Source of the DNA: Bacillus sp. FJAT-45037
GTDB lineage: Bacteria > Bacillota > Bacilli > Bacillales > Bacillaceae_D
Direction of reading: 5' to 3'
DNA length: 64,000 nt
Assembly (NCBI RefSeq): GCF_002797325.1
Contig: NZ_KZ454938.1
Location: forward strand, 415,322-479,321
The translations under genes were made by a program, and so were the position numbers. The notes under the pieces are model-generated. The model had not been told where the DNA came from. It did no database searches and was given only the letters and a program-made list of their open reading frames with translations. This document shows positions 55,462-64,000 of this stretch, piece after piece. Position 1 is the stretch's first letter; each line of letters starts with the position of its first letter.

Positions 55462-57783
55462 ATGACAGATGAACAGTTGCCTCCAAATGAAGAAAGTGGA
55501 ATAGAGCGCGGATATATTAAAGGTGAAGTTTTACACCTTGTTTTTCGTAATGAAGAAAATGCCTACACCGTTGCGTTAATTCGAGTGATTGATACAAACG
55601 AAGAAGTGAAAGAGAAGAAAATCACAGTGGTTGGAACCTTACCACAACTAGATGTTGCTGAAACGTTCTTATTCTTTGGTACGATCACCGAGCACCCTAG
55701 ATTCGGTCAACAATATCAGATCGAACAATTTAGACGAGATCTCCCGCAAACAAAGCAAGGAATTATTCAATACTTAGCAAGTGGCAGATTTCCTGGTATT
55801 GGAAAGAAAACTGCTGAAACGATCGTTAATACATTAGGTGAACGAGCAATCACCCGCATTGTTGAAGATCGATCCGTGTTAAAGGTCGTGCCAAAGCTTT
55901 CAAAAGAAAAAGCCGATCAACTGTATCAACAACTTATTGATCAGCAAGGTGTAGAGCAAGTCTTAATGATGCTCTCTAAGCACGGGTTTGGTTTAGAATT
56001 ATCGATGAAAGTATATCAAGCGTATAAATACCAAGCGATCGATATTATCCAAAACAATCCATATAAATTGATCGCTGATGTAGAGGGAATTGGGTTTCGA
56101 AAAGCCGATTTACTCGGGGCTGCTATTGGGCTTACAGGCAATCATCCTGACCGCATTCGTGCCGGTTTATTGTTTGTTGTTCAAGAATTATGTTTACAAG
56201 ATGGGCATGTCTACATTGAAAAAGATGCACTCATTCCTCATGTTCAGCAATTACTCGCAGCACCAAATGAGGCAATTACCATGGGCGAAATTGAGCATGT
56301 GCTGTTAACGATGGAAGAAGAGGACGCGCTTGTGTTAGAAGATAGTCGTGTCTATATTAAGTCATTGTTTTTTGCTGAAAAGGGCATCGCCACGAGTGTA
56401 AGACGATTAATGGCGACCGAAGTGAAAGATGAGTTTCCTGAGTCCGAATTTATGAAAACATTAGGCGAATTAGAAGAAGAGCTTAAAATTGAATATGCCC
56501 CTTTGCAAAAAGAAGCCATTCAAACGGCGCTCTCTTCCCCGTTTATGTTGTTGACAGGTGGGCCAGGAACAGGGAAAACAACGGTCATTAAAGGTATTGT
56601 TGAGTCATATGCACGATTAAAGGGACTTTCACTTGATCCAGGGGCGTACACAAAATCAAACCCATTTCCGATTCTACTCGTTGCTCCAACCGGTCGAGCG
56701 GCGAAAAGAATGAGCGAAGCCACCGAACTTCCAGCGGTCACGATCCACCGTTTACTCGGATGGAAAGGTGGAGCAGGAGGCTTTGATAAAGGGGAGCATG
56801 AGCAGCTTGAAGGGGAATTAATAATTGTTGATGAAGTATCGATGGTTGATATTTGGCTCGCCAATCAATTACTTAAATCAATTCCTAAAGGTATGCAAGT
56901 GGTCTTTGTAGGTGATCAAGATCAGCTGCCTTCTGTCGGACCCGGTCAAGTATTAAAAGACTTTCTCGACTCCGCTGTTGTACCGATTGTTCCATTAACA
57001 GCGATCTATCGTCAAAAGGAAGGCTCTTCGATTATTGAATTGGCCCACGAGATGAAGCAAGGGAAGATGCCTGCTGATTTACCAGAAGCGAAACCAGATC
57101 GACGTTTTTTCCCATGTACGAACGATCATGTTCAACATGTGGTTACACAAATTTGCGAAAATGCGATGAAAAAAGGCTACGTCGCCAAAGACATTCAAGT
57201 GCTTGCTCCGATGTATAAAGGGCAAGCAGGAATTACCGAACTAAACCGACTGCTGCAAGAGCTTTTTAACCCGAAAACCGAGCAAAAACGAGAAATTGTC
57301 TTTGGGGAAATTGCTTTTCGGACTGGAGATGTCGTTTTGCAACTCGTTAATAACCCAGAAGAGAATGTTTATAACGGCGACCGAGGCGAGATTGTCGCGA
57401 TCTTTTATGCAAAAGAAAACACAGAAAAGCAAGATCAAGTCGTGATTAGTTTTGATGGAACCGAAGTCGTCTATAACAAGAAAGATTTAAACCAAATCAC
57501 ACACGCCTATTGCTGTTCGATTCATAAATCACAAGGGAGTGAATTTCCGATTGTGGTCATGCCTGTTGTACGAAACTACTCAAGGATGCTCCGTCGAAAT
57601 TTACTTTATACAGGCATTACGCGCGCTAAAAAATTCTTGTTATTATGCGGGGAATTAAAATCGTTTCACACTGCCGTTACAAGAAGTGACGAGCTAATTC
57701 GTCACTCGATGTTAAAAGACAAACTCATTGCGCTAAAAAAAGGGCGAGAAGAATATGAGAATGGAAATGGTCAACTAACATAA
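55462..57783 (+). CDS. recD2: ATP-dependent DNA helicase RecD2
   Basis: RecD2 is a 5'-3' superfamily 1B helicase that works without RecBC. The N-terminal domain (about 1-330) has an OB-like part (GEVLHLVFRNEENAYTVALIRV) and helix-hairpin-helix motifs (ASGRFPGIGKKTAETIV; DVEGIGFRKADLLGAAIGL). Helicase motifs follow: LLTGGPGTGKTTVIKG, IIVDEVSMVD, FVGDQDQLPSVGPG, and near the end HAYCCSIHKSQGSEFPIVVMP and LLYTGITRAKK. Two ATGs at 55459 and 55462 follow AAGGGTGA. Length is 774, near the family norm. Confidence 0.95.
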   Translation: MTDEQLPPNEESGIERGYIKGEVLHLVFRNEENAYTVALIRVIDTNEEVKEKKITVVGTLPQLDVAETFLFFGTITEHPRFGQQYQIEQFRRDLPQTKQGIIQYLASGRFPGIGKKTAETIVNTLGERAITRIVEDRSVLKVVPKLSKEKADQLYQQLIDQQGVEQVLMMLSKHGFGLELSMKVYQAYKYQAIDIIQNNPYKLIADVEGIGFRKADLLGAAIGLTGNHPDRIRAGLLFVVQELCLQDGHVYIEKDALIPHVQQLLAAPNEAITMGEIEHVLLTMEEEDALVLEDSRVYIKSLFFAEKGIATSVRRLMATEVKDEFPESEFMKTLGELEEELKIEYAPLQKEAIQTALSSPFMLLTGGPGTGKTTVIKGIVESYARLKGLSLDPGAYTKSNPFPILLVAPTGRAAKRMSEATELPAVTIHRLLGWKGGAGGFDKGEHEQLEGELIIVDEVSMVDIWLANQLLKSIPKGMQVVFVGDQDQLPSVGPGQVLKDFLDSAVVPIVPLTAIYRQKEGSSIIELAHEMKQGKMPADLPEAKPDRRFFPCTNDHVQHVVTQICENAMKKGYVAKDIQVLAPMYKGQAGITELNRLLQELFNPKTEQKREIVFGEIAFRTGDVVLQLVNNPEENVYNGDRGEIVAIFYAKENTEKQDQVVISFDGTEVVYNKKDLNQITHAYCCSIHKSQGSEFPIVVMPVVRNYSRMLRRNLLYTGITRAKKFLLLCGELKSFHTAVTRSDELIRHSMLKDKLIALKKGREEYENGNGQLT

Positions 57784-57833
57784 CAACTTACAGATGCCAC
57801 ATACTATAACTGTTCGGAAAGGTGGGAAGTACT

Positions 57834-58310
57834 TTGCGAACTTTTTCAACCGTCGAAGGCCTGCCGGTCATTGAACAGGGTACGGGGATAGAGTGGGGCT
57901 ATGTGATTGATTTGTTAGTAGGGCAAGATATGCAGATTGAAGGGTTTGTTGTCGATAAAAAAGGGTGGTTTAATCACCACATGTTCCTACCAGTTCAGGC
58001 GGTCGCAAGTTTTGGAAGTGATGGAGTGATGATCAGTGAACACTTAAAGCTGTCACGCTTTATTTCGAAAGAGCATCAGGCTTATCCGCTTAAGCTCGGG
58101 AAAAAGCGGCTTGGAGGAAGATCGTTATTAACCTCTGAAGGGGAAAAAGTTGGACTGGTAGAAGATGTATATTTTGATGAAGAAGTGGGGACAATCGTAG
58201 GGTATGAAGTGACCGATGGATTGGTAGCTGACTTAGTAGAAGGACGAAAGGTGATTTTACCTAAAGGTCCTCTTGTCATAAGTAAGGACAACGCCATCGT
58301 GTCGATATAA
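57834..58310 (+). CDS. PRC-barrel domain protein (YrrD-like)
   Basis: This 158-residue protein consists of two PRC-barrel-like halves. The first is RTFSTVEGLPVIEQGTGIEWGYVIDLLVG ... IEGFVVDKKGW. The second is LGGRSLLTSEGEKVGLVEDVYFDEEVGTIVGYEVTDGLV. PRC barrels occur in RimM and photosynthetic reaction centres, but the role here is unknown. A TTG at 57834 matches the usual RTF start and follows GGAAAGGTGGGAAG; 57822 is the alternative inside that site. Confidence 0.85.
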   Translation: MRTFSTVEGLPVIEQGTGIEWGYVIDLLVGQDMQIEGFVVDKKGWFNHHMFLPVQAVASFGSDGVMISEHLKLSRFISKEHQAYPLKLGKKRLGGRSLLTSEGEKVGLVEDVYFDEEVGTIVGYEVTDGLVADLVEGRKVILPKGPLVISKDNAIVSI

Positions 58311-58324
58311 GGAGGCCCAGGCGT

Positions 58325-58513
58325 ATGCAATGTCCGAACTGTAAATCAAAAGACATCGGAAAAATCGGCACAAATCAATACTACTGCTGGAATTGTTTTG
58401 TCGAGATGAGCTTGGTTAAAAGTAGATTATCGCTTCACCAAGTAGAAGAAGATGGCTCACTTAGTTCTTTAGATGACTTGTTTGATGACCAAGACCTAAA
58501 TGTTGGAATGTAA
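58325..58513 (+). CDS. Small zinc-ribbon protein (YrzR-like)
   Basis: The 62 residues begin with a zinc ribbon, MQCPNCKSKDIGKIGTNQYYCWNCFVEM (CxxC at 3-6 and CxxC near 21-24). An acidic tail follows (EEDGSLSSLDDLFDDQDLNVG). No known function. It has a clear ribosome site (AAGGAGGCCC) and lies in the same place as yrzR of B. subtilis, by my recollection of that gene order. Confidence 0.75.
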   Translation: MQCPNCKSKDIGKIGTNQYYCWNCFVEMSLVKSRLSLHQVEEDGSLSSLDDLFDDQDLNVGM

Positions 58514-58536
58514 ACCTATAAAGGTGGTGTCATCCA

Positions 58537-58725
58537 ATGAGGAAAGCCGTCACGTCATTAGTTGCAATCGGTGTGGGAGCGGCAGCTTATTCAATGAGCG
58601 GTCGCAAAAAACAGCGTAAATTTGATCAGTTCATCCAACCGATTAAAGAGTTTGACTTTAACCAGTACGTCAACAAACGTACGTGGAACAAAACAAAAAA
58701 GCAATTAGCAAAACGTTTTTCATAA
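58537..58725 (+). CDS. DUF3918 small membrane-anchored protein (YrzQ-like)
   Basis: The 62 residues include one short N-terminal hydrophobic segment (AVTSLVAIGVGAAAYSMSG). A strongly basic C-terminal part follows (RKKQRKFDQF ... KRTWNKTKKQLAKRFS). This matches the small YrzQ family, which has no assigned role. The ribosome site is AAAGGTGGTGT. Confidence 0.7.
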   Translation: MRKAVTSLVAIGVGAAAYSMSGRKKQRKFDQFIQPIKEFDFNQYVNKRTWNKTKKQLAKRFS

Positions 58726-58737
58726 GGTGAAATTTGG

Positions 58738-58772
58738 CGTGTCTGTCGTTTTGAACAGACACGTCTCTTTTC
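58738..58772 (+). terminator. Terminator after the DUF3918 gene
   Basis: CGTGTCTGT / ACAGACACG, nine base pairs with an eight-base loop, then TCTCTTTTC. Confidence 0.8.
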
Positions 58773-58856
58773 AATTGGTTGACTCTTTCATAAACTTTCT
58801 TACTTTGCACAAACTATAAAAACGTATGGAGTGAGTGTGGGAAGGAGGTGACGGGT

Positions 58857-59921
58857 GTGGATAACTTGTATCGACAGAAGTGGATCATTAATTTAACGAT
58901 CATTTTACTTGTTTTTCTTGTCATTTTTATGGCGATGCAAGTCGGTATTATTTTTGAACCCTTTATTCGAGTCATTAAAGCACTGTTACTTCCTTTGTCA
59001 TTTGCCATTCTTTTTTCTTATTTTCTTCACCCACTAGTAGAAGGGTTACATAAATCAGGATTGCCACGAATAGTCAGCGTTCTTCTCGTCTTTGTAACAT
59101 TACTACTTGCAATTGGAGCGCTTATTTTTTTCGGTGCACCTGCTTTAATCGAACAAGTGCAACATGCAATGGCTATATTGCCAGAGCAAGTTTCCGCTCT
59201 TGAGCAGGTGATGTTGGACGTCCAAGGTAGGATTCGAACACTACCTCCGCAAATTCAAGTTCATATTGACGAGTGGACGGCACAGGCCAATAAGCTAGGA
59301 GCGAAAGTATTAGATCAAACGGAATCGGTCGCTTTATGGATCATTCAATCGATCTTTAGCTTAATGGTTATACCGTTTCTCGTATTTTATTTTTTGAAGG
59401 ATTACAATCTTATTGAAAAAGTGGCGTGGTATATCACTCCTAGAAAGTGGCGTCATGGCTTAAAACAGTATGTGATCGATGTCGACCACACATTCGGCAG
59501 CTTCATTCGCGGACAGCTCCTTGTCTCACTAGCGGTAGCCATTCTTTCGAGCTTGGCATTATGGCTCATCGGTGTGCCGTATCCTTTTTTGCTTGGACTA
59601 TTCATAGGTGCGACAGATATGATACCATATTTTGGTTCGTTTATCGGGGCAGTTCCTGCTGTAACAGTCGCGCTGCTTGAATCGTGGCAACTTGCTCTCT
59701 TTGTTGTGGTAGCCATTATCATCGTTCAACAAATCGAAGGAAATGTATTATCTCCTGTCATTGTCGGAAGAACACTGCACCTTCACCCTATTTTAATCAT
59801 TTTAGCACTTTTGATTGGGGTGGAATTAGGTGGGGTGATTGGACTATTAATTGCTGTGCCAACCCTTGCAATTGTGAAGGTGACCCTTGTTCATATTCGT
59901 CTATATTTCATCAATCATTGA
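58857..59921 (+). CDS. AI-2E family transporter (YrrI-like)
   Basis: This polytopic membrane protein has 354 residues. Hydrophobic helices at both ends flank a central amphipathic region (QVQHAMAILPEQVSALEQVMLDVQGRIRTLP). Family motifs include LVFYFLKDYNLIEK, FIRGQLLVSLAVAILSSLALW, GATDMIPYFGSFIGAVPA and QQIEGNVLSPVIVGRTLHLHPI. Members have been linked to autoinducer-2 export or sodium/proton exchange, and the true substrate here is unknown. The GTG at 58857 follows GAAGGAGGTGACG. Its stop overlaps the -35 of the alaS leader promoter. Confidence 0.88.
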   Translation: MDNLYRQKWIINLTIILLVFLVIFMAMQVGIIFEPFIRVIKALLLPLSFAILFSYFLHPLVEGLHKSGLPRIVSVLLVFVTLLLAIGALIFFGAPALIEQVQHAMAILPEQVSALEQVMLDVQGRIRTLPPQIQVHIDEWTAQANKLGAKVLDQTESVALWIIQSIFSLMVIPFLVFYFLKDYNLIEKVAWYITPRKWRHGLKQYVIDVDHTFGSFIRGQLLVSLAVAILSSLALWLIGVPYPFLLGLFIGATDMIPYFGSFIGAVPAVTVALLESWQLALFVVVAIIIVQQIEGNVLSPVIVGRTLHLHPILIILALLIGVELGGVIGLLIAVPTLAIVKVTLVHIRLYFINH

Positions 59922-59947
59922 CAAGTGCAGCAACGCTTTCCTATAAT
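59918..59947 (+). promoter_or_regulatory. Consensus sigma-A promoter of the alaS T-box transcript
   Basis: TTGACA (59918-59923), 18 nt, TATAAT (59942-59947). The -35 includes the stop codon of the upstream gene. Start near 59954. Confidence 0.88.
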
Positions 59948-59969
59948 AAAAGGCAGATGAAAATAGTAA

Positions 59970-60192
59970 ACACGTTGACGGAACGAGTACGAATCAGACC
60001 ATATCAAGAGAGGCGGCTCCTTAGGCTGTGAGGGCTGCTATGTGAAGAGATTTGGAATGCTACTCCTGAGTGCAGGGAAACCCTGCCGCTAGCTGCGTTA
60101 CAGCTTCGAGTGATGGATAAATTTATCCATAATTAGGGTGGCACCGCGTGAAGATAACTCTCGTCCCTTGTGTTAGGGATGGGAGTTTTTTG
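59970..60192 (+). ncRNA. T-box leader of alaS
   Basis: The T-box sequence AGGGTGGCACCGCG is at 60134-60147. The terminator AACTCTCGTCCCT ... AGGGATGGGAGTTTTTT is at about 60155-60192. An AGTA motif lies near the 5' end. A GCT triplet at 60059-60061 (GGAATGCTACTC) fits an alanine specifier in stem I. The specifier is inferred from position and the downstream gene. Confidence 0.9.
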
Positions 60193-60221
60193 TATGCTTA
60201 TAAAAAAAGGAGATGAAGAAA

Positions 60222-62861
60222 ATGAAAACATTAACGTCAGCAGAAGTACGTCAAATGTATTTGGACTTCTTTAAAGAAAAAGGTCATGATATTGAACCGA
60301 GTGCGTCCCTTGTTCCCCATGAAGATCCTTCGTTACTATGGATCAATAGTGGAGTGGCAACGTTAAAGAAATATTTTGATGGCCGTGTTATTCCGAGTAA
60401 CCCTCGAATTACGAATGCCCAAAAATCAATTCGTACAAATGATATTGAGAACGTCGGAAAAACAGCTCGCCACCACACATTCTTTGAAATGCTTGGAAAT
60501 TTCTCGATTGGTGATTACTTCAAAGAAGAAGCGATTGAATGGGGATGGGAATTTTTAACGAGTGACAAATGGATCGGATTTGATGCTGAGAAGTTATCTG
60601 TCACAGTCCATCCAGAAGATCATGAAGCTTACAATTACTGGGCAAAGAACATTGGTGTACCAGAAGAACGCATTATTCGTCTAGAGGGAAATTTCTGGGA
60701 TATTGGGGAAGGTCCAAGTGGTCCCAATACAGAGATTTTCTATGATCGTGGCCCATCATACGGCAATGATGAGTCTGACCCTGAACTGTACCCAGGTGGA
60801 GAAAACGATCGTTACTTAGAAGTGTGGAATCTAGTGTTTTCACAATTTAACCACAATCCTGATGGTACATATACGCCACTTCCAAAGAAAAACATTGATA
60901 CAGGAATGGGCTTAGAGCGTATGGTCTCAGTCATTCAAGATACACCAACGAACTTTGAGACAGACTTATTTATGCCAATTATCCAAGCAACCGAGCAATT
61001 AACACCGATTCAATATGGTACAAGCACAGAGCATGATGTCGCTTTTAAAGTCATCGCAGACCATGTTCGTACGGTCACTTTCGCAGTAGGTGACGGAGCT
61101 CTTCCATCGAATGAAGGTCGTGGCTATGTCTTACGCCGTTTATTACGTCGTGCTGTTCGTTATGCAAAGCTAATTAATATAGACCGACCGTTCATGTACG
61201 AACTTGTGCCAGTCGTCGGTGAGATCATGGTCGACTTCTACCCAGAAGTAAAAGAGAAAACAGACTTCATTCAAAAAGTGATGAAAACCGAAGAAGAACG
61301 TTTCCATGAGACATTAAACGACGGCTTAACTATTTTAGACAAGATAGTAACAGAGGCTACTGAAAAAGGCGAGAACATCATTTCAGGTCAAGATGCGTTC
61401 CGTTTATATGACACGTATGGCTTCCCTGTTGACTTAACAGAAGAATATGTAGAGGAAAAAGGGCTAACGGTCGATCGTGCAGGATTTGAAGCAGAGATGG
61501 AGCAACAGCGTTCTCGTGCACGTGCTGCTCGTCAAGATTCAGGCTCAATGCAAGTGCAAGATGAGCTCTTAGGTCAAATTAATGAAAGCAGCACATTTGT
61601 AGGGTATGACCAATTAACTGCAGAAGGTACAATCAGCGTGTTAATTTCTAATAAAGAGCGTGTAGATAGTGTAGAAGCGGGTGCTACGGCTCAGGTGATT
61701 TTAACAGAGACACCGTTTTATGCTCAAAGTGGTGGCCAAGTGGCTGACACAGGAACGATTCAAGCAGAAGGTGTCCTTGCTCGTGTGACGGATGTGACAA
61801 AAGCACCTAACGGACAACACCTACACATCATCACAGTAGAAGAAGGCGTGCTACGTGCAGGTCAAGTGGTCACTAGTACGGTTCTTGACACAGCACGTAT
61901 TGGAATCATCAAAAACCATACAGCGACTCATCTTCTGCATCAAGCATTAAAAGATGTCCTCGGAACACATGTTAACCAAGCAGGGTCTCTTGTGACGGAA
62001 GATCGTTTACGCTTTGACTTCTCTCATTTCGGTCAAATGACGAAGGAAGAGTTAACGACGATTGAAGAAATCGTGAATGAAAAGGTGTGGAATGCGCTAG
62101 CTGTTGAGATCGGTGAGAAAAGCTTAGCTGAAGCAAAAGAAATGGGTGCAATGGCGTTATTCGGTGAGAAATATGGTAAAACCGTTCGTGTTGTACAAGT
62201 AGGTGATTATTCTCTTGAGCTATGCGGGGGTTGCCATGTTCGAAGTACCGCTGAAATCGGCTTGTTCAAAGTGGTTTCAGAGTCTGGAATTGGAGCTGGA
62301 GTTCGTCGTATTGAAGCGGTAACTGGTCAAGGTGCTTACGAATTTATGAACAGCCAATTACGCTTATTGTCTTCAACTTCTGACTTAATAAAAGCGAAAA
62401 ACGTTAAAGATGTTCCTGCAAGAATTGAAGCGATGCAACAACAAATTCGTGATTTACAACGTGAGAACGAATCATTATCGGCAAAAATGGGCAACATGGA
62501 AGCTGGAAACCTAATTGATGAGGCTGTAAAGGTCAATGGTGTACGCGTTCTTGCAAAAGAAGTTAATGCAACCGACATGGACGGGTTACGTGCGATTGTT
62601 GATAAATTAAAGCAAGATCTTGATTCAGGGGTCATTGTTTTAGGTGCGGTTTCTGGAGATAAAGTAAACCTTGTTGCAGGAGTGACGAAAGATTTAATTA
62701 GTCAAGGGCATCATGCAGGAAAATTAGTAAAAGAAGTAGCTTCACGTTGCGGTGGTGGCGGTGGCGGGCGTCCTGATATGGCACAAGCTGGCGGTAAAAA
62801 TCCAGAACAATTAAGTGAAGCTCTAGCATTTGTCCCAGAATTCGTCAAATCCATTTCCTAA
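60222..62861 (+). CDS. alaS: Alanyl-tRNA synthetase
   Basis: This class II synthetase has 879 residues. The catalytic core (about 1-250) has [50 protein letters not shown] and GMGLERMV. The editing domain has the zinc/active-site motifs [12 protein letters not shown] and [10 protein letters not shown]. The C-terminal C-Ala/DHHA1 domain ends with [18 protein letters not shown]. The ATG at 60222 follows AAAAAGGAG; an ATG at 60213 directly abuts that site. It is regulated by the upstream T-box. Confidence 0.97.
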   Translation: MKTLTSAEVRQMYLDFFKEKGHDIEPSASLVPHEDPSLLWINSGVATLKKYFDGRVIPSNPRITNAQKSIRTNDIENVGKTARHHTFFEMLGNFSIGDYFKEEAIEWGWEFLTSDKWIGFDAEKLSVTVHPEDHEAYNYWAKNIGVPEERIIRLEGNFWDIGEGPSGPNTEIFYDRGPSYGNDESDPELYPGGENDRYLEVWNLVFSQFNHNPDGTYTPLPKKNIDTGMGLERMVSVIQDTPTNFETDLFMPIIQATEQLTPIQYGTSTEHDVAFKVIADHVRTVTFAVGDGALPSNEGRGYVLRRLLRRAVRYAKLINIDRPFMYELVPVVGEIMVDFYPEVKEKTDFIQKVMKTEEERFHETLNDGLTILDKIVTEATEKGENIISGQDAFRLYDTYGFPVDLTEEYVEEKGLTVDRAGFEAEMEQQRSRARAARQDSGSMQVQDELLGQINESSTFVGYDQLTAEGTISVLISNKERVDSVEAGATAQVILTETPFYAQSGGQVADTGTIQAEGVLARVTDVTKAPNGQHLHIITVEEGVLRAGQVVTSTVLDTARIGIIKNHTATHLLHQALKDVLGTHVNQAGSLVTEDRLRFDFSHFGQMTKEELTTIEEIVNEKVWNALAVEIGEKSLAEAKEMGAMALFGEKYGKTVRVVQVGDYSLELCGGCHVRSTAEIGLFKVVSESGIGAGVRRIEAVTGQGAYEFMNSQLRLLSSTSDLIKAKNVKDVPARIEAMQQQIRDLQRENESLSAKMGNMEAGNLIDEAVKVNGVRVLAKEVNATDMDGLRAIVDKLKQDLDSGVIVLGAVSGDKVNLVAGVTKDLISQGHHAGKLVKEVASRCGGGGGGRPDMAQAGGKNPEQLSEALAFVPEFVKSIS

Positions 62862-62950
62862 TTTGGACTAAATCGTGTACAATAGAAGTAGAGAACCTTT
62901 GATGTTCACTTTGCAGTAAATAAAGGTAAAGAAAGAAAGAGGTGTTTGTG

Positions 62951-63223
62951 ATGAGCTCTATGGACAAGACAATGCAATTTAACTTTCCAGACGATTCCGT
63001 TGATGTTGACGTCCAAGAGGTATTACTTTCGGTCTATGAGGCACTTGAGGAGAAGGGTTACAACCCCATTAACCAAATTGTAGGGTACCTACTATCAGGT
63101 GATCCAGCCTATATTCCTCGTCATAAGGATGCACGTGCTCTAATACGAAAGCTTGAACGTGATGAATTAATCGAACAGTTAGTGAAGTCTTATTTATCAC
63201 AGCACCGTAAGGAGAATGAATGA
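62951..63223 (+). CDS. ireB: IreB family regulatory protein (UPF0297, YrzL)
   Basis: This is a 90-residue cytoplasmic protein. In enterococci IreB is a phosphorylated target of the Ser/Thr kinase IreK. The family pattern is [69 protein letters not shown]. The ATG at 62951 follows AAAGAGGTGTTTG; the frame start at 62942 lies next to that site. It overlaps ruvX by 4 nt. Confidence 0.93.
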   Translation: MSSMDKTMQFNFPDDSVDVDVQEVLLSVYEALEEKGYNPINQIVGYLLSGDPAYIPRHKDARALIRKLERDELIEQLVKSYLSQHRKENE

Positions 63224-63639
63224 GAGCTTTAGGATTAGATCTCGGAACGAAAACAGTCGGAATAGCAGTTAGTGATGCGCTAGGATGGACAGCTCAAGGC
63301 CTAGAGACGTTGCGACGTAACGCGGAAGAGCCTGAGTCTGACTTTGTAAAAATCGCCCAAATCGCTAAAGAGTATGAAGTGACGACGATTGTTATTGGTT
63401 TACCGAAAAACATGAATGGTTCCATCGGCCCTAGTGGTGAGCGGTCGCAAGAGTTTGCAGACACCCTCAAAAAACATCATGATTGTGAAATGGTGATGTG
63501 GGATGAACGCTTAACAACCGTCGCGGCAGAGCGGATGCTCGTATCGGCTGATGTGAGTCGTAAGAAACGTAAAAAAGTAATCGATAAAATGGCAGCTGTT
63601 ATGATCTTGCAAGGATACCTAGATCGTAAGAGTATGTAG
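63220..63639 (+). CDS. ruvX: Holliday junction resolvase-like RuvX (YqgF/YrrK)
   Basis: This 139-residue RNase H-fold nuclease is implicated in pre-16S rRNA 5' end processing and in junction resolution. Motifs include [24 protein letters not shown] (first catalytic Asp), [34 protein letters not shown] (Glu) and [18 protein letters not shown] (last Asp). Start coupling by ATGA overlap with ireB. alaS-yrzL-yrrK-yrzB is the conserved Bacillus order. Confidence 0.95.
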   Translation: MRALGLDLGTKTVGIAVSDALGWTAQGLETLRRNAEEPESDFVKIAQIAKEYEVTTIVIGLPKNMNGSIGPSGERSQEFADTLKKHHDCEMVMWDERLTTVAAERMLVSADVSRKKRKKVIDKMAAVMILQGYLDRKSM

Positions 63640-63666
63640 TATGAAATAGAAGAGGTGTAGACAATT

Positions 63667-63978
63667 ATGTCACAAGAAAAAGATCGTATTGTAATCCCAG
63701 ATGAGCACGGAACAGAACATTTATTTGATGAGTTATTTAAATTCACGGTTGATGAGACTGGTAAGAATTATATCTTAGTTACACCAGTTGGCGACAGTGA
63801 AGACGACGATGATGACGAAGAAGGCGAAGAAGTTTTCGCATTCCGTTATGAAGATCGCGATGATGAAGAGAATGATATCGGTCTATTCCCAGTTGAAACA
63901 GACGAAGAGTGGGAAATGATCGAAGAAATGCTGAACACATTCACTTCTGAAGAAGAAGAAGAAGATGAAGAAGAGTAA
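63667..63978 (+). CDS. DUF1292 acidic protein (YrzB-like)
   Basis: The 103 residues are very acidic, with a beta-strand core (RIVIPDEHGTEHLFDELFKFTVDETGKNYILVTPVG; VFAFRYEDRDDEENDIGLFPVETDEEWEMIEEMLNTF) and runs of Asp/Glu (about 45-55 and the C-terminal 12). The function of DUF1292 proteins is not known. It closes the alaS-to-yrzB conserved cluster near the window end. Confidence 0.9.
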   Translation: MSQEKDRIVIPDEHGTEHLFDELFKFTVDETGKNYILVTPVGDSEDDDDDEEGEEVFAFRYEDRDDEENDIGLFPVETDEEWEMIEEMLNTFTSEEEEEDEEE

Positions 63979-64000
63979 TCTAGAATAAAGAACCCTTTTG

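Overview
The window is a chromosomal segment of a spore-forming Bacillaceae, most likely an alkaliphilic or soil Bacillus relative (Alkalihalobacillus/Halalkalibacter type; an inference from gene order and protein similarity, not from any search). Support comes from Spo0B, SafA, BofC, SpoVB, RsfA and ComN, two T-box leaders, a SAM-I riboswitch, a 6S RNA in its usual Bacillus place, and gene order close to the spo0B-to-alaS arc of B. subtilis.

Layout. 0-1 kb: the end of a nitrate/sulfonate/taurine-type ABC transporter on the minus strand, including a truncated permease. 1.2-5.1 kb: spo0B-obg-pheB-pheA and convergent niaR. 5.4-9.0 kb: spore genes (SafA-like LysM coat protein with a long 12-residue repeat tract, a YhcN/YlaJ lipoprotein, bofC). 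9.2-14.2 kb: ruvAB, a DUF2905 gene, queA, tgt and yajC, with a block of modular intergenic repeats between tgt and yajC. 14.3-20.8 kb: membrane genes (YrzE-like, ArsB/NhaD-type, DUF421, a dicarboxylate/amino-acid symporter), spoVB, a COG2426 protein and comN. 20.9-30.4 kb: separate secD and secF, a CDF transporter, a LapA-domain protein, recJ, apt, relA and dtd. 30.7-39.3 kb: an accessory sugar operon (binding protein, two permeases, ThuA-like protein, two Gfo/Idh/MocA dehydrogenases, TIM-barrel epimerase, LacI regulator) resembling rhizobial thu loci but lacking a transporter ATPase. 39.3-46.1 kb: T-box-hisS-aspS, SAM riboswitch-hom, a small PH-like gene, 6S RNA and tcdA. 46.1-46.8 kb: a second repeat block, inverted relative to the first. 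46.8-64 kb: rsfA, an orphan sporulation-type histidine kinase, rarA, a YczE-type membrane protein, cymR, iscS, mnmA, a TPR gene, recD2, a PRC-barrel gene, two very small genes, an AI-2E transporter, T-box-alaS, ireB, ruvX and a DUF1292 gene.

How it fits together. Most genes are core housekeeping (translation, tRNA modification, recombination, secretion, stringent response) mixed with sporulation functions. The accessory parts are the thu-like sugar operon and the transporters at 14.8-18.2 kb. The least explained DNA is the pair of repeat blocks at 13.34-13.93 kb and 46.16-46.80 kb. Each combines modules of about 120-147 bp that share ends but have different self-complementary interiors, followed by an array of GCGCG cores spaced exactly 21 nt apart.
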